From: Phytoactinopolyspora limicola
GTDB lineage: Bacteria; Actinomycetota; Actinomycetes; Jiangellales; Jiangellaceae
Direction of reading: 5' to 3'
Length of the DNA: 64,000 nucleotides
Assembly (NCBI RefSeq): GCF_011320225.1
Contig: NZ_JAAOEN010000016.1
Span: 44,847 to 108,846 of the forward strand
In this document: piece by piece, positions 46,301-54,249 of the stretch
Numbering within the stretch: position 1 is the stretch's first letter
How the letters are laid out: every line of letters begins with the position of its first letter
Translations under genes and position numbers: made by a program
The notes under the pieces: generated by a model
What the model saw: the letters and a program-made list of their open reading frames with translations, nothing else
Database searches by the model: none
What the model was told of the DNA's origin: nothing

Positions 46301-47975
46301 GCGTCAGCCCACCGTTGTTGTTGACGTTGTCGAACATGACGTACGACGTGTCGTCGGTGAAGGTGAACCGGAACATCGCGGCGTGGTCGGTGGGAGCGAT
46401 CTCGGCACGGATGCCGTTCTCGAACGTGACACCGTAGTAGTGCGGCTTGGCCACCTCGTTGTCGTGCCGGAACGTCAGGGCGCGCGCGGTGCGGTTCGTC
46501 GTCGGCTCGTCGGCCGTCGGCAGAAGCTGGAAGTTCTGCCGCTCACCCATCCACGGACTCGGCTGGTGACTGGCCATGAACGCCTGGACGGCCGGGAGGT
46601 TCTCCGCGGTGTTTGCCCGGTGGTACTCGTAGACGAAGCTGGTGCTGCCCGCGTTCGTCACTGGGATCCAGAAGTTGAACCCGTGCGGCACCGCCGTGGC
46701 AGGGATCGTGTTGCCCCGGGAGAACCCGCTGCTGGAGTTGGTGCCCCGGGTGGTGATGACGTAGTCGGACGGATTGTCGGCGGATGCCGGCTCGCGGGTG
46801 CCGATCCAGATGTCGTCGATCCACCCCTTGAACAGCGACTCCCCGTTCGACGCGTCGTAGCCGACCAGGATGCGCTCGATGGTCTTGCCCGACGCGACGT
46901 CACCCACCCGGGTGCGTTTGTGGTTCCACTGGTCCGGCCAGAGCGAGTCGGAAGCGCCTTGTGCTTGGGGGCTGACGGTGAACCCGTGGTGATCGTCGGC
47001 GGACAACTCGCTGAGGTAGCTGCCGTCATCGAAGGCGAGGTCGATCGCGGCGTGGGTGCTCGGGTAGTTCATGTCGTTGGCGGTGAACTCGGGGAAGATC
47101 ATGTAGGACAGTTCGGTGTCCTGGGTGACGTCGATGTTCACGTCGAACACCTTGTTGTAGGCGTAGCCGCGCCCGTCGGCGATCTGACCACCGGAGTACT
47201 GCAGAGCGTGGGCGCCGGTCCAGCCGACACCGTGCCGCGACGTCCAACCGGTGGCGGGGCCATCGCCGACGAACGTGCGCATGTCGGTGGGCGGCGGCGG
47301 GGTGTCGTCGCCGTCGGAGAGCTGCAACTCGGCCAGCTGGATCAGGTCGGCACCGTGGTTACGGGTGATGTCCAGGCGGTACCAGAGATACTCGGTGGTG
47401 TTGTCCAGGTGGTACTCGTTGGTGTGGAAGCGTTGCGGGAACGCCTCCGCGGAGCGGGTGTCCAGGGTCGTCCACGTCTCTCCGTCGTCGGACCCTTCGA
47501 GCGTCCAGTCCTGCGGATCACGGCCGGGGGCGTCGTTGGCCGACGTCAGCGCATAGTGGACCACCGCCGCGGGCTCGTCGAGGCGGACCTCGACCCACGC
47601 GGTGCTCTCGAAGATCAGCCATTTGGTGTTGGCGTCGCCGTCGACGAGGCGTTCCTTGGTTTCGTTCGGCGGATTCTCTCCGCTGGCGCGGACCTCTTCG
47701 ACCCGGTCGGTGATGTTGCCGGGGATACCGGTCTGCGGGGTGCCGGTGACGCCGGACATACGTTTGTTGCCGTCCGCGTCGGTCTCGGCGGTGTTCTCCC
47801 AGTCGGGTCGCGGATCCTCGGCCTCGAAGGATGAGAAGAAAAGTGTCGTGCCGTCGTCGGGTGGGGGATCATCGGGGTCTGGTGCGGCGGTGGCGTTGGT
47901 ACCCAGCAACAGGCCTCCCAGCATCGCCGTGATCACTGTCAAACACACCGAGATGCGTCGGTGGGAACGCTTCAT
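43320..47975 (-). CDS. Secreted multidomain GH92 alpha-mannosidase
   Basis: 1551 residues. Signal peptide to about 31 (LLLGTNATAA). Discoidin (F5/8C) carbohydrate-binding-like domain at 85-222; a beta-sandwich segment 230-395; the GH92 catalytic region 405-1150; a second discoidin domain 1165-1307; a NEW3 domain 1315-1395 (SADVTSATGWPGDTVELEV); and a final beta-sandwich 1410-1550. GH92 hallmarks: NNGFWDTYRTVWSAY (735-749), YTSMDVSEGVSWALEGYI, and GDEDNGEVSAWYLFAALGLYP, where Glu1056 should be the catalytic acid. The family contains calcium-dependent exo-alpha-mannosidases acting on N-glycan-like and yeast mannans. It is preceded by GGAAGG and two LacI-type operators, and is transcribed after the ROK and lacI genes but from its own promoter. 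Confidence 0.94.
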   Translation of the reverse strand: MKRSHRRISVCLTVITAMLGGLLLGTNATAAPDPDDPPPDDGTTLFFSSFEAEDPRPDWENTAETDADGNKRMSGVTGTPQTGIPGNITDRVEEVRASGENPPNETKERLVDGDANTKWLIFESTAWVEVRLDEPAAVVHYALTSANDAPGRDPQDWTLEGSDDGETWTTLDTRSAEAFPQRFHTNEYHLDNTTEYLWYRLDITRNHGADLIQLAELQLSDGDDTPPPPTDMRTFVGDGPATGWTSRHGVGWTGAHALQYSGGQIADGRGYAYNKVFDVNIDVTQDTELSYMIFPEFTANDMNYPSTHAAIDLAFDDGSYLSELSADDHHGFTVSPQAQGASDSLWPDQWNHKRTRVGDVASGKTIERILVGYDASNGESLFKGWIDDIWIGTREPASADNPSDYVITTRGTNSSSGFSRGNTIPATAVPHGFNFWIPVTNAGSTSFVYEYHRANTAENLPAVQAFMASHQPSPWMGERQNFQLLPTADEPTTNRTARALTFRHDNEVAKPHYYGVTFENGIRAEIAPTDHAAMFRFTFTDDTSYVMFDNVNNNGGLTLDPDNGVVTGYSDVRSGLSNGATRMYVYGEFDQAVVAAEKPGGTRGDVFGHTRFDTSNDKTVTLRLATSLISIDQAKHNLELEIGDDDTFEDLVDRAQELWDDKLGIIEVEGASDDQLTTLYSNLYRMFLYPNSAYENVGTADAPEYRHAVQSSTSTPPSGPTETGADVVDGKVYVNNGFWDTYRTVWSAYSLFAADHAGELVDGFVQQYRDGGWVSRWSSPGYANLMTGTSSDVAFADAFVKGVPGIDPVDTYDAALKNATVAPPGSNPNNTNVGRKGLQTSLFNGYTSMDVSEGVSWALEGYINDYGIANQAKVMAEHPDVDDADRDRYLEEYEYFTERARNYVHMFDPNIEFFQGRRSDGAWGSSPDEFDPLEWGHNHNYTETNGWNFAFHVPHDGRGLANLYGGRDQLADKLDEFFATPETAMFPGSYGGIIHEMREARDIRLGQWGFSNQVSHHIPWMYLYAGQPSKTQEIVRNVMSRAFVGSEIGQGYAGDEDNGEVSAWYLFAALGLYPLQVGSENYVIGSPLFTKATVDLGDGRELVVNAPNNSEDNVYVQGLRVNGQPHDAAYISHDVLAEGAVLDFDMGPEPSSWATGTDAAPPSITDDDDVPRPLQDATGKDRGQATASGDADAAALFDNSSGTSATLTGDERWVQYTFRDGRKQLIRFYTLTSAAGDGDEDPRSWVLLGSNDGESWTVVDERDNEEFPWRQQTRPFKLDRPHNYSHFRIEFTDEGTATSLAEVELLTSNKVLESPISADVTSATGWPGDTVELEVTVTNDGNRPMRGEIIADVPDGWAVAPETAFFGRLASGESQTVDLEVTIGDAADPGAYPIEVTASSNLGSTTAVGDVHVVGDVIEFSPFTAAESPWIHEDGGSQRSFEAHDGFGRFMDNDTYVVYRFPARHGVGAVALTMELANQFHVRASTDGDTWTDVLVETDDVRDQGNRRNYEIPLDELDPDGDELYVWVGDSQPENGWGGWIARVILDLDAT

Positions 47976-47993
47976 GGTGCCACCTTCCGTGGG

Positions 47994-48026
47994 TGATAAC
48001 GTTGTCGCAGTCTGGCAACGTTGTCA
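47994..48026 (-). promoter_or_regulatory. Tandem LacI-type operators upstream of GH92
   Basis: TGATAACGTTGTC (47994-48006) and TGGCAACGTTGTCA (48013-48026), centres 19 bp apart, about two helical turns, so that two LacI dimers could sit on the same DNA face. They lie 18-51 bp upstream of the GH92 ATG and match sites in front of the transporter and lacI genes. Consensus: TGRYAACGTTRTCA. Confidence 0.78.
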
Positions 48027-48043
48027 CCATGATGTCAATCCCC

Positions 48044-48165
48044 GGTGATCGTGAGCTGATTTCCGCCCTCACCCCCGGTGATCGTGAGCGATTCTTGGTC
48101 GCTATAGCGACGCGATCCTGCTCACGATCACCGGGGGTGAGGGCGGAAATCAGCTCACGATCACC
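48044..48165. repeat. Perfect 46-bp inverted repeat (family 4)
   Basis: Arms at 48044-48089 and 48120-48165 are identical over 46 bp with a 30-bp loop; the loop itself contains the dyad GTCGCTATAGCGAC. Each arm holds two direct copies of GGTGATCGTGAGC. It lies between the ROK kinase stop and the GH92 operators, so it could terminate the lacI-ROK transcript and isolate the GH92 promoter. Confidence 0.97.
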
Positions 48166-48206
48166 ACGATGGGCGGCGTTTCAGCAGCACATGGGCGGGA
48201 CCAAGC

Positions 48207-49154
48207 TCAGTGTTGCGATGAGCGTTGGGCCGATGTGCGTTGGGCGGACGTGTGTTGGGTCAGGGCGCGCTGGGCGAGGGCGACACCACCGAGGATGCCG
48301 GCTCGGTCACCCAGGCCAGGCGGCACTACGTAGGTGTCTACCTGCGACGATGTCGCGGGGACGTCGACATACCTATTGATCACGGCGGCTGTGTCCGCGC
48401 GGACGGCGTCCAGCAACCCGGGCAGCTTGAGAACGCCGCCGCCCATGATGATCCGCTCCGGTGACAGCAGATACGTCAAGGACGCGGCCAGCTGCGCGAG
48501 ATACCACGACTCCAGCTTGACCGCTTGATCACGATCGACGCCCAGGTCGGTTGCTGGCCGCTCCCATCGGGCTTGGATGGCAGGTCCGGAGGCGAGCCCC
48601 TCGAGACAGTCGCCGTGATAAGGACAGAGGCCGGCGAAGTGATCGTCGACGTGGCGGCGGACCATGACGTGGCCAACCTCGGGGTGCAGCAGGCCGTGCA
48701 GGAGCCCGCCGTTGACCAGCACGCCACCGCCGACACCGGTGCCGACCGTGACGTATACCAGGGGATCCAGCCCGACGCCGGCGCCCCATTGGCTTTCTGC
48801 CAGAGCGGCGCCGTTGACGTCGGTGTCGAAGCCGACGGGGACGCCGAAGGTGTCGCGGAACATACCGACGACGTCTGTGCCGCCCCAGCTGGGCTTCGGT
48901 GTCGAGGTGATGTGTCCGAAGGTGGGTGAGTCGGGCCGGAGGTCGACCGGGCCGAAGCAGGCGATCCCGATCGCGGCCACCGGTGCACCAGCCAGCGTCT
49001 GTTGTTCGTGGACGAACGTGATGGCCTGGCCCAGTGTCTCGTGTGGAGTGGTGGTGGGAAACGACTTCACGGCACGGAGGTCGTCCGGGCCGGTGCCGAC
49101 CGTGCACACGAACTTGGTACCGCCCGCCTCGATCCCGGCCACGAGCGCGTTCAC
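48207..49154 (-). CDS. ROK-family sugar kinase (fructokinase/mannokinase type)
   Basis: 315 residues. ATP-binding strand GIEAGGTKFVCTVG, catalytic-base region FDTDVNGAALAE, phosphate loop YVTVGTGVGGG, and the zinc/ROK signature HPEVGHVMVRRHVDDHFAGLC with CPYHGDCLEGLASG (His-Cys-His-Cys), which is characteristic of fructokinase-type ROK proteins that also phosphorylate mannose. In this locus the expected reaction is mannose to mannose 6-phosphate. GTG 49154 overlaps the TGA of lacI (GTGA). The last 17 residues (TQHTSAQRTSAQRSSQH) come from a small tandem DNA duplication and look like a recent 3' extension. Confidence 0.88.
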   Translation of the reverse strand: MNALVAGIEAGGTKFVCTVGTGPDDLRAVKSFPTTTPHETLGQAITFVHEQQTLAGAPVAAIGIACFGPVDLRPDSPTFGHITSTPKPSWGGTDVVGMFRDTFGVPVGFDTDVNGAALAESQWGAGVGLDPLVYVTVGTGVGGGVLVNGGLLHGLLHPEVGHVMVRRHVDDHFAGLCPYHGDCLEGLASGPAIQARWERPATDLGVDRDQAVKLESWYLAQLAASLTYLLSPERIIMGGGVLKLPGLLDAVRADTAAVINRYVDVPATSSQVDTYVVPPGLGDRAGILGGVALAQRALTQHTSAQRTSAQRSSQH

Positions 49155-50212
49155 CGGCGCACCTCACCCGAGCCGCGGGGGATGAGCCGGGTGCTCAGCT
49201 CGATGGTCTGGGCTGGGCCGTGTTCACCCGCCAGCCGCCGGAACAGCAGCTCGGCGGCGGTGCGTCCGAGGGCGGCGGGGTCCTGAGCGACGACGGTGAC
49301 CGCCGGTTCGAGCAGGTCGGCCAGCTCGAAGTCGTCGAACCCGACCAGGGCGGGACGCGCCGGCATCTGACGGGTGGCGAGATCTCGCAAGGCGGCGACG
49401 GTGGCGCGGTTGTTCCCGGTGAACAAGGCGGTGGCCGGATCGGGGCCGGCGAAGAACCGATCCAGTGCTTCCCGCACCGACGCCGGTGTGGGATGGCCCA
49501 TGGCCACGAGTGACTCGTCGTACGAGATGCCGGCCGCGGTGAGAGTTTCCCGGTAGCCGCGCAGCCGCTCGGCCGCGGTGAAGATCTCGGGGGCGTCGCC
49601 GAAGAAGCCGATCCGGCGGTGGCCGTGGTCGAGCAGGTGAGTGACCCCGGTGCGGACACCCCCGGCGTTGTCGGCCAAGACGGCGTCGGCGTTGATGTGC
49701 TGCGCCGGCCGGTCGACGAAGACGGTGACCACACCGGCGGCGATCTCGGCTTCGAGGTACCGGTGGTCGTCGCTGGCCGGCACGACGACAAGCCCGTCGA
49801 CCCGGCGGGCGCAGAAAGCCTGGGCGAGTTCACGCTCTTGTGCTGGGTCTTCCTGCGACGAGCCGGTGAACACGAGGAAGCTGTTGTCTCGTGCGACCTG
49901 TTCGACGGCCCATGTCAGTGCGGAGTAGAAGGGGTCGCCGAGGTCTTCGAGGACCATTCCGATGCAGGCTGTGCTGCCTTGGCGCAGGACTCGAGCACCT
50001 TCGTGCCGGCGGAAACCGAGCTGCTCGATGGCGTCGCGCACTTTCTTGGTGGTCTCCGGGCTGACCCGGGGTTCACCATTGACGACACGAGACACGGTCT
50101 TCAGGCCAACCCCGGCGACTCGGGCGACGTCGTTCATGGTCGGCCGTCCGCTCGCGAGCCGGCCCGGCCTGATGGTCTTGGTCACCCGCGTCCACACCCC
50201 CAACTCGGTCAC
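49151..50212 (-). CDS. LacI-family transcriptional regulator of the mannoside locus
   Basis: About 353 residues. N-terminal HTH TMNDVARVAGVGLKTVSRVVNG with the hinge helix region ARVLRQG. The periplasmic-binding-like effector domain runs from TACIGMVLEDLGDPFYSAL to GFDDFELADLLEPAVTVV. GTG 50212 is chosen because it is closest to the operator; GTG 50197 or 50185 would also leave the HTH intact. It is coupled to the ROK gene. AACGTT-centred palindromes lie in its own promoter, before the GH92 gene and before the importer, making it the likely repressor of the whole locus, released by an imported sugar or its phosphate. Confidence 0.92.
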   Translation of the reverse strand: MTELGVWTRVTKTIRPGRLASGRPTMNDVARVAGVGLKTVSRVVNGEPRVSPETTKKVRDAIEQLGFRRHEGARVLRQGSTACIGMVLEDLGDPFYSALTWAVEQVARDNSFLVFTGSSQEDPAQERELAQAFCARRVDGLVVVPASDDHRYLEAEIAAGVVTVFVDRPAQHINADAVLADNAGGVRTGVTHLLDHGHRRIGFFGDAPEIFTAAERLRGYRETLTAAGISYDESLVAMGHPTPASVREALDRFFAGPDPATALFTGNNRATVAALRDLATRQMPARPALVGFDDFELADLLEPAVTVVAQDPAALGRTAAELLFRRLAGEHGPAQTIELSTRLIPRGSGEVRR

Positions 50213-50218
50213 TGGTTC

Positions 50219-50260
50219 CGACAACGTTATCACCACGCTTCCGCCCGGCAACCGAACGTT
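50219..50260 (-). promoter_or_regulatory. LacI autoregulatory operators
   Basis: CGACAACGTTATCA (50219-50232) matches the operators of GH92 and the importer. A weaker site with GAACGTTGTTGC centred at 50257 lies 32 bp farther upstream. Both are directly in front of lacI, supporting autoregulation. Confidence 0.72.
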
Positions 50261-50373
50261 GTTGCTGGCGTCGCGACCACCCGGAATGGTGATGGGGATC
50301 GTGGTAGGTGATGGATCGTGGCGGTGATGGGTGGGGGAGGTGCTGGTGTTGGCTGCCTGGACCGAGGGTGCGG

Positions 50374-50583
50374 TCAGGCGCTGACGCGGGTGGCGTGGTG
50401 GCAGTCGACGCACAACACCTCGTCCTCGCCGTAACGGGTGACCCGCCCGGTGATGTAGCCGACTTGGCGGCGTGCGCTCTCGGCGTCGTGGTACGAAGAG
50501 TATTCCTGATCTGTCAGGCGACCCTGGCATCCGTTGCAGTGGATCACTAACACAGCGCCTCCTGGTGAATCGGCGTTGTCCAT
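50374..50583 (-). CDS. Small zinc-ribbon-like protein
   Basis: 69 residues, function unknown. Two Cys pairs, CNGCQ (residues 16-20) and CVDCHH near 58-63, could bind one zinc ion. Between them a helical segment EYSSYHDAESARRQVGYITG. Such small zinc-ribbon proteins are often nucleic-acid binding or chaperone-like; nothing more can be said. ATG 50583 is the only start; GGAGGCGCTG lies inside the coding part, so the ribosome-binding site is weak. Stands alone between lacI and a strong hairpin. Confidence 0.65.
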   Translation of the reverse strand: MDNADSPGGAVLVIHCNGCQGRLTDQEYSSYHDAESARRQVGYITGRVTRYGEDEVLCVDCHHATRVSA

Positions 50584-50665
50584 CAGGTGCGGTCATTCTC
50601 TCAGAACGGTCACGTAGTTCCAAGGTGCGGGACTTGTTTCGTCATCTACTCGTTGTAGTGCGTCA

Positions 50666-50698
50666 CCGCCCCCACCTCCGACTGGGAGGTGGGGGCGG
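50666..50698. terminator. Strong 14-bp hairpin in a 401-bp gene-poor gap
   Basis: CCGCCCCCACCTCC (50666-50679) pairs perfectly with 50685-50698 around a 5-bp loop. The gap 50584-50984 contains no well-supported gene; a 75-codon minus-strand frame (50646-50873) with four Cys runs through the hairpin and is doubtful. The hairpin could terminate transcription on either strand, or be a 5' leader structure for the zinc-ribbon gene. Confidence 0.7.
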
Positions 50699-50984
50699 CC
50701 TGCCCGGACGGCGAGCAGGTGGGGATGAGCTGCGCCTCCGGGCCGCATGCTTCCGGTGCGGGAGCGGTGCACCGGACGCATCGGCTGAGATCCCGGGTGC
50801 GGACCGAGATCACCGTTTCAGACAGTTTGCCCGGAGATGGATTGTGTGTCAATAAATGCAACTGATCGGCCATCTAGCGATAACAAAAACGCTGTGACCT
50901 AGAGCCGGGCGACCTGCGTTGCCGGCCGGGGTTGTAGCCGGAAGGCGGCGGCGGGCGGGATCGAGTCGCCGCCGCCCAGCTGTG

Positions 50985-51413
50985 TCACGAGCGCATCTTG
51001 CGTATACCGCTGGACATCATCGCCAGAGCACACAGCACGATCACCGCACCAGCGATCACGTTGCTGACGATGGCCGCGGTCTCCGGGGTACCGCCGTCAA
51101 CGACCCACGGCGAGACGATGACCCAGACTCCGAGCAGCGGTGCCACCCAGGCGATCCCGTGCATGTGCCCATAGACGGCGGCGAAACCAATTCCGAGCAG
51201 CGCGACCGCCAACCCCGCGAACAGGTTGCTGGCGGTCATGCTGGAGTGTTCGGTGAACCCGATCACCCATGGTGACATCGCCACGTACAGGCCGGACAGG
51301 AAGACGAGACCGTCGGCCGACTGCGCCACCGGCGTCTCGGCGATCTGGTCGTACCTGCGCCGCATCGTCGCGACGTCGGGATGTTGTTCGATGTTGGGAG
51401 TCGGCGTGCTCAT
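50985..51413 (-). CDS. SPW-repeat membrane protein
   Basis: 142 residues with four membrane helices arranged as two SPW units: GLYVAMSPWVIGF and GVWVIVSPWVVDGG, each with the Ser-Pro-Trp motif at the helix end. Soluble N terminus of about 35 residues (PDVATMRRRYDQIAETPVAQ). The family is widespread in bacteria and of unknown function. ATG 51413 has a perfect AAGGAGGTG ribosome-binding site, excluding the longer frame upstream. Ends with a basic tail SGIRKMRS. Confidence 0.88.
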   Translation of the reverse strand: MSTPTPNIEQHPDVATMRRRYDQIAETPVAQSADGLVFLSGLYVAMSPWVIGFTEHSSMTASNLFAGLAVALLGIGFAAVYGHMHGIAWVAPLLGVWVIVSPWVVDGGTPETAAIVSNVIAGAVIVLCALAMMSSGIRKMRS

Positions 51414-51546
51414 GACCCCCACCTCCTTCAGAGGACACGAGATGATCCCGCACCTTCCATGATGCGCCGGAATACGCACGGAAGAAAGCGGAACCTTGGG
51501 GCCACCCGTGCTGTGTTGGTCGCGGAGCGGTTGCGACGAGACGTGG

Positions 51547-52383
51547 TCAGTCCTCGCCGACGGACACCGCACCCGTGGTGGACATCGCCCGCACCTTGTA
51601 CGGCGAGGTGTAAGTGACGTCGACGCCGACGTCGACGCCACCGGTGCGGCTACGAGCCTCGACGTCGTATCGTTCACCGGCCGGGAGCCGGACCGTCACC
51701 GCGCCGGCGCTGGACTCGGCGTCCAGGGACCTCGGCGGCTGGGTCGTCTGAACGAACACCGCACCGGCCGTCGACGATACGTGGGCCTCGTCGACCCGAA
51801 GGTCGGTAACGGTGATGTCTCCGGTCGACGTGCGTGCCTTCAGCGGCGCGGCCTGCCCGGTGACCGTGATGTCTCCGGCCGCACTGCGCAGTTCCGTTGT
51901 CCCGGACAGCCCGGTGGCGTGCACCGATCCGGCTTTTGTCTCCGCGACGACATCCACCCCGGCGGGCACCGTCAACGTCACGTCGGTCCGGCAGCCGAAC
52001 GCGGGCAGAAGGCCGGTGCCACCACACTCGCCACGGACATGCAGTGTGTCGCCGTCGACGTCATGAGACACCTGCGCGGACCGCATCCAACCGTCGTCGG
52101 CCCGGGCCGCCAGATGTACCGATGGATCGTCGCCTCGGACGATTTCGACGGTTCCCGTCGTGACGTCTACGACGATGCTGGACACACGCTGGTCGATGGT
52201 GGCGTTGACGGCGTCACTGGAACGGGTGAACCAGGCGAACGCCGCGACGGCCGCGATGATCACTACTCCGGCGCCGAGCGAGCGCCACATCCGGCGACGG
52301 TTCCGCGATGTGGCGCCAGTGTTGTTGGCGTCGTCGGCCGGGGAAGCGTCGAGCGGGGGGTGGGCTGGCGCGTCGGGGGTCAT
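51547..52383 (-). CDS. DUF4097-type adhesin-like repeat protein, membrane anchored
   Basis: 278 residues. Pro-rich cytosolic N terminus, one membrane helix (LGAGVVIIAAVAAFAWF, about 36-52), then an extracellular beta-helix-like domain with short repeated strands such as VDVTTGTVEIV, GSVHATGL, AAGDITVTG, STGDITVTDL and SAGAVTVRL, the DUF4097/DUF2807 adhesin pattern. Function unknown; such proteins often follow envelope-stress regulators, but none is next to it. ATG 52383 is chosen since the membrane helix follows it directly. Divergent from ptsI. Confidence 0.82.
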   Translation of the reverse strand: MTPDAPAHPPLDASPADDANNTGATSRNRRRMWRSLGAGVVIIAAVAAFAWFTRSSDAVNATIDQRVSSIVVDVTTGTVEIVRGDDPSVHLAARADDGWMRSAQVSHDVDGDTLHVRGECGGTGLLPAFGCRTDVTLTVPAGVDVVAETKAGSVHATGLSGTTELRSAAGDITVTGQAAPLKARTSTGDITVTDLRVDEAHVSSTAGAVFVQTTQPPRSLDAESSAGAVTVRLPAGERYDVEARSRTGGVDVGVDVTYTSPYKVRAMSTTGAVSVGED

Positions 52384-52544
52384 AACAAGAACGTTAGTGC
52401 GCCGAGAACCGCGGCGAATCGGTCTCGGTGAGGAACCAACCCTGAGATCCGGGCAACAGGACAGCCCCGAGGGATACCGGGGTTCACCCATGGTGTACCA
52501 CTGAGACGCAGGCCCTTGACCCGGTACGGCGAAGGAGAACAGTA

Positions 52545-54233
52545 GTGGCGACCGACGCGAGCCAGACTCTCGAAGGCATCGGGGTCAGCTCTGGGGTGGC
52601 GATCGGACCGGTGGTGCGCATGGCCGATCCGGTGCGGCCTCCGGCGGACGAGCCCAGCCCGTCCGACGTCGACGAGGCCGTGACGCGGGTACGGGACGCC
52701 CTCGACGTCGTCGCCACTGAGCTGGACCGCCGGGCGGCCCTTGCCAGCTCCGACGCAGCCGACATCCTGACCGCCACCGCCATGATGGCCCGTGACCCGT
52801 CGTTGCAGGCCTCGGCGGAGCGGCGGCTACGCGACGGGTCCGGTCCAGCCACCGCGGTCGATGATGCGGTCGAGGAGGTATGCGCCTCGCTTGAAGCCGT
52901 CGGCGGCTACCTCGCCGAACGGGTCACCGACCTGCGTGATGTCCGGGACCGCGTCGTCGCTCACCTGCTCGGCGCACCTCAGCCGGGGATCCCCGCCGTC
53001 GACCGGCCGTCCGTACTGGTGGCCCACGATCTCGCCCCGGCCGACACAGCGGGACTATCCCGCGACGAGATCCTCGCCATCGTCACCGAGGCGGGCGGAC
53101 CTACCAGCCACACCGCGATTCTCGCCGCCCAGATGGGCCTCCCCGCCGTCGTCGGCATCGGCGCCGGCCGGGCCGAGCTGGCCGACGGAGTAGTGGTCGC
53201 GGTGGACGGTGGGTCCGGGCAGGTGCTCGTCGCCCCGAGCGAGGCGGCACAGGCCGACTGGCGGCAGCGTGCCGAACAGCGTGCCGCGCGGCTGTCCGCG
53301 TTCAGTGGGCCCGGTCGGACCAGCGACGGAGTGCCGGTCTCCTTGCTGGCCAACATCGGTACGGTCGACGACGCGAAGGCGGCGGCCGAGGCGGACGTCG
53401 AAGGTGTTGGCCTGTTCCGCACCGAGTTCCTCTACCTCGATCGCTCCGCGGCTCCCACGATCGCGGAGCAGACCGATACCTACGTCGCGGTGTTGCAGGC
53501 ATTCGGTACCCGCCGGGTAGTGGTGCGCACCCTCGACGCCGGAGCGGACAAACCACTGCCGTTCGTCCAACACGGCGAGGAGGAAAACCCGGCACTCGGC
53601 GTACGCGGGTTGCGATTGGCTCGGCGGTCGACCGCGCTGCTGGACGACCAACTCGCCGCGCTGGCCGCTGCCGCGCAACAGTGCGAGGCCGACGTATGGG
53701 TGATGGCGCCCATGGTGGCCACCGCCGAAGAAGCACAGTGGTTCGCCGCGCGGGCCCGGGCCGCCGGGCTGCCCAAAGTTGGGGTGATGGTGGAGGTCCC
53801 CGCCGCGGCGTTGCGTTCGGGCGACGTACTCGCCGACGTCGACTTCGCCAGCATCGGCACCAACGACCTCACGCAGTACACACTGGCAGCCGACCGGATG
53901 CTCGGTGAGCTGGCGCCGCTCCTCGACGCCTGGCAGCCGTCCGTCCTCGATCTCGTCGCGGCCACGGTGGCCGGGGCGGGCGACACACGATCGGTCGGGG
54001 TGTGCGGTGAGGCAGCAGGCGACCCACTGCTGGCCCTGGTGCTCGTCGGGCTCGGCGTGACGAGCCTGTCGATGGCCCCCACCAAGGTCCCGGCGGTGCG
54101 TGCCGCGCTGGCTTTACACGACCACGCACGGTGCGCCGAGATCGCCGCGGCCGCCCGGGCGGCAACCAGTGCGGAAACGGCCCGGGCGGCGGTCGTCGAG
54201 CTGCTGGCCCCGGAAGCGCGCCCGCTGGCCTGA
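52545..54233 (+). CDS. ptsI: PTS enzyme I (phosphoenolpyruvate-protein phosphotransferase)
   Basis: 562 residues. First component of the sugar phosphotransferase system, taking phosphate from PEP to HPr. N-terminal HPr-binding and phospho-His domain with active-site His189 in EAGGPTSHTAI; PEP-binding barrel with VEGVGLFRTEFLYLDR, ENPALGVRGLRL, GTNDLTQYTLAADR and the catalytic Cys487 in SVGVCGEAAGDP. GTG 52545 follows GAAGGAGAAC. No HPr or EII gene is beside it here, so partners lie elsewhere. It is convergent with a PPOX gene, with only 16 bp between stops. Confidence 0.96.
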   Translation: MATDASQTLEGIGVSSGVAIGPVVRMADPVRPPADEPSPSDVDEAVTRVRDALDVVATELDRRAALASSDAADILTATAMMARDPSLQASAERRLRDGSGPATAVDDAVEEVCASLEAVGGYLAERVTDLRDVRDRVVAHLLGAPQPGIPAVDRPSVLVAHDLAPADTAGLSRDEILAIVTEAGGPTSHTAILAAQMGLPAVVGIGAGRAELADGVVVAVDGGSGQVLVAPSEAAQADWRQRAEQRAARLSAFSGPGRTSDGVPVSLLANIGTVDDAKAAAEADVEGVGLFRTEFLYLDRSAAPTIAEQTDTYVAVLQAFGTRRVVVRTLDAGADKPLPFVQHGEEENPALGVRGLRLARRSTALLDDQLAALAAAAQQCEADVWVMAPMVATAEEAQWFAARARAAGLPKVGVMVEVPAAALRSGDVLADVDFASIGTNDLTQYTLAADRMLGELAPLLDAWQPSVLDLVAATVAGAGDTRSVGVCGEAAGDPLLALVLVGLGVTSLSMAPTKVPAVRAALALHDHARCAEIAAAARAATSAETARAAVVELLAPEARPLA

Positions 54234-54249
54234 CAACCGGGGAGTGCGG

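Noticed and set aside
46068..47834. A 588-codon plus-strand open frame opposite GH92
   Set aside because: Composition is Val/Gly/Arg-rich without domains; the minus strand encodes a complete GH92 enzyme with signal peptide.
50646..50873. A 75-codon minus-strand frame with four Cys
   Set aside because: No ribosome-binding site, no family resemblance, and it runs through a strong hairpin; left unannotated but not excluded.
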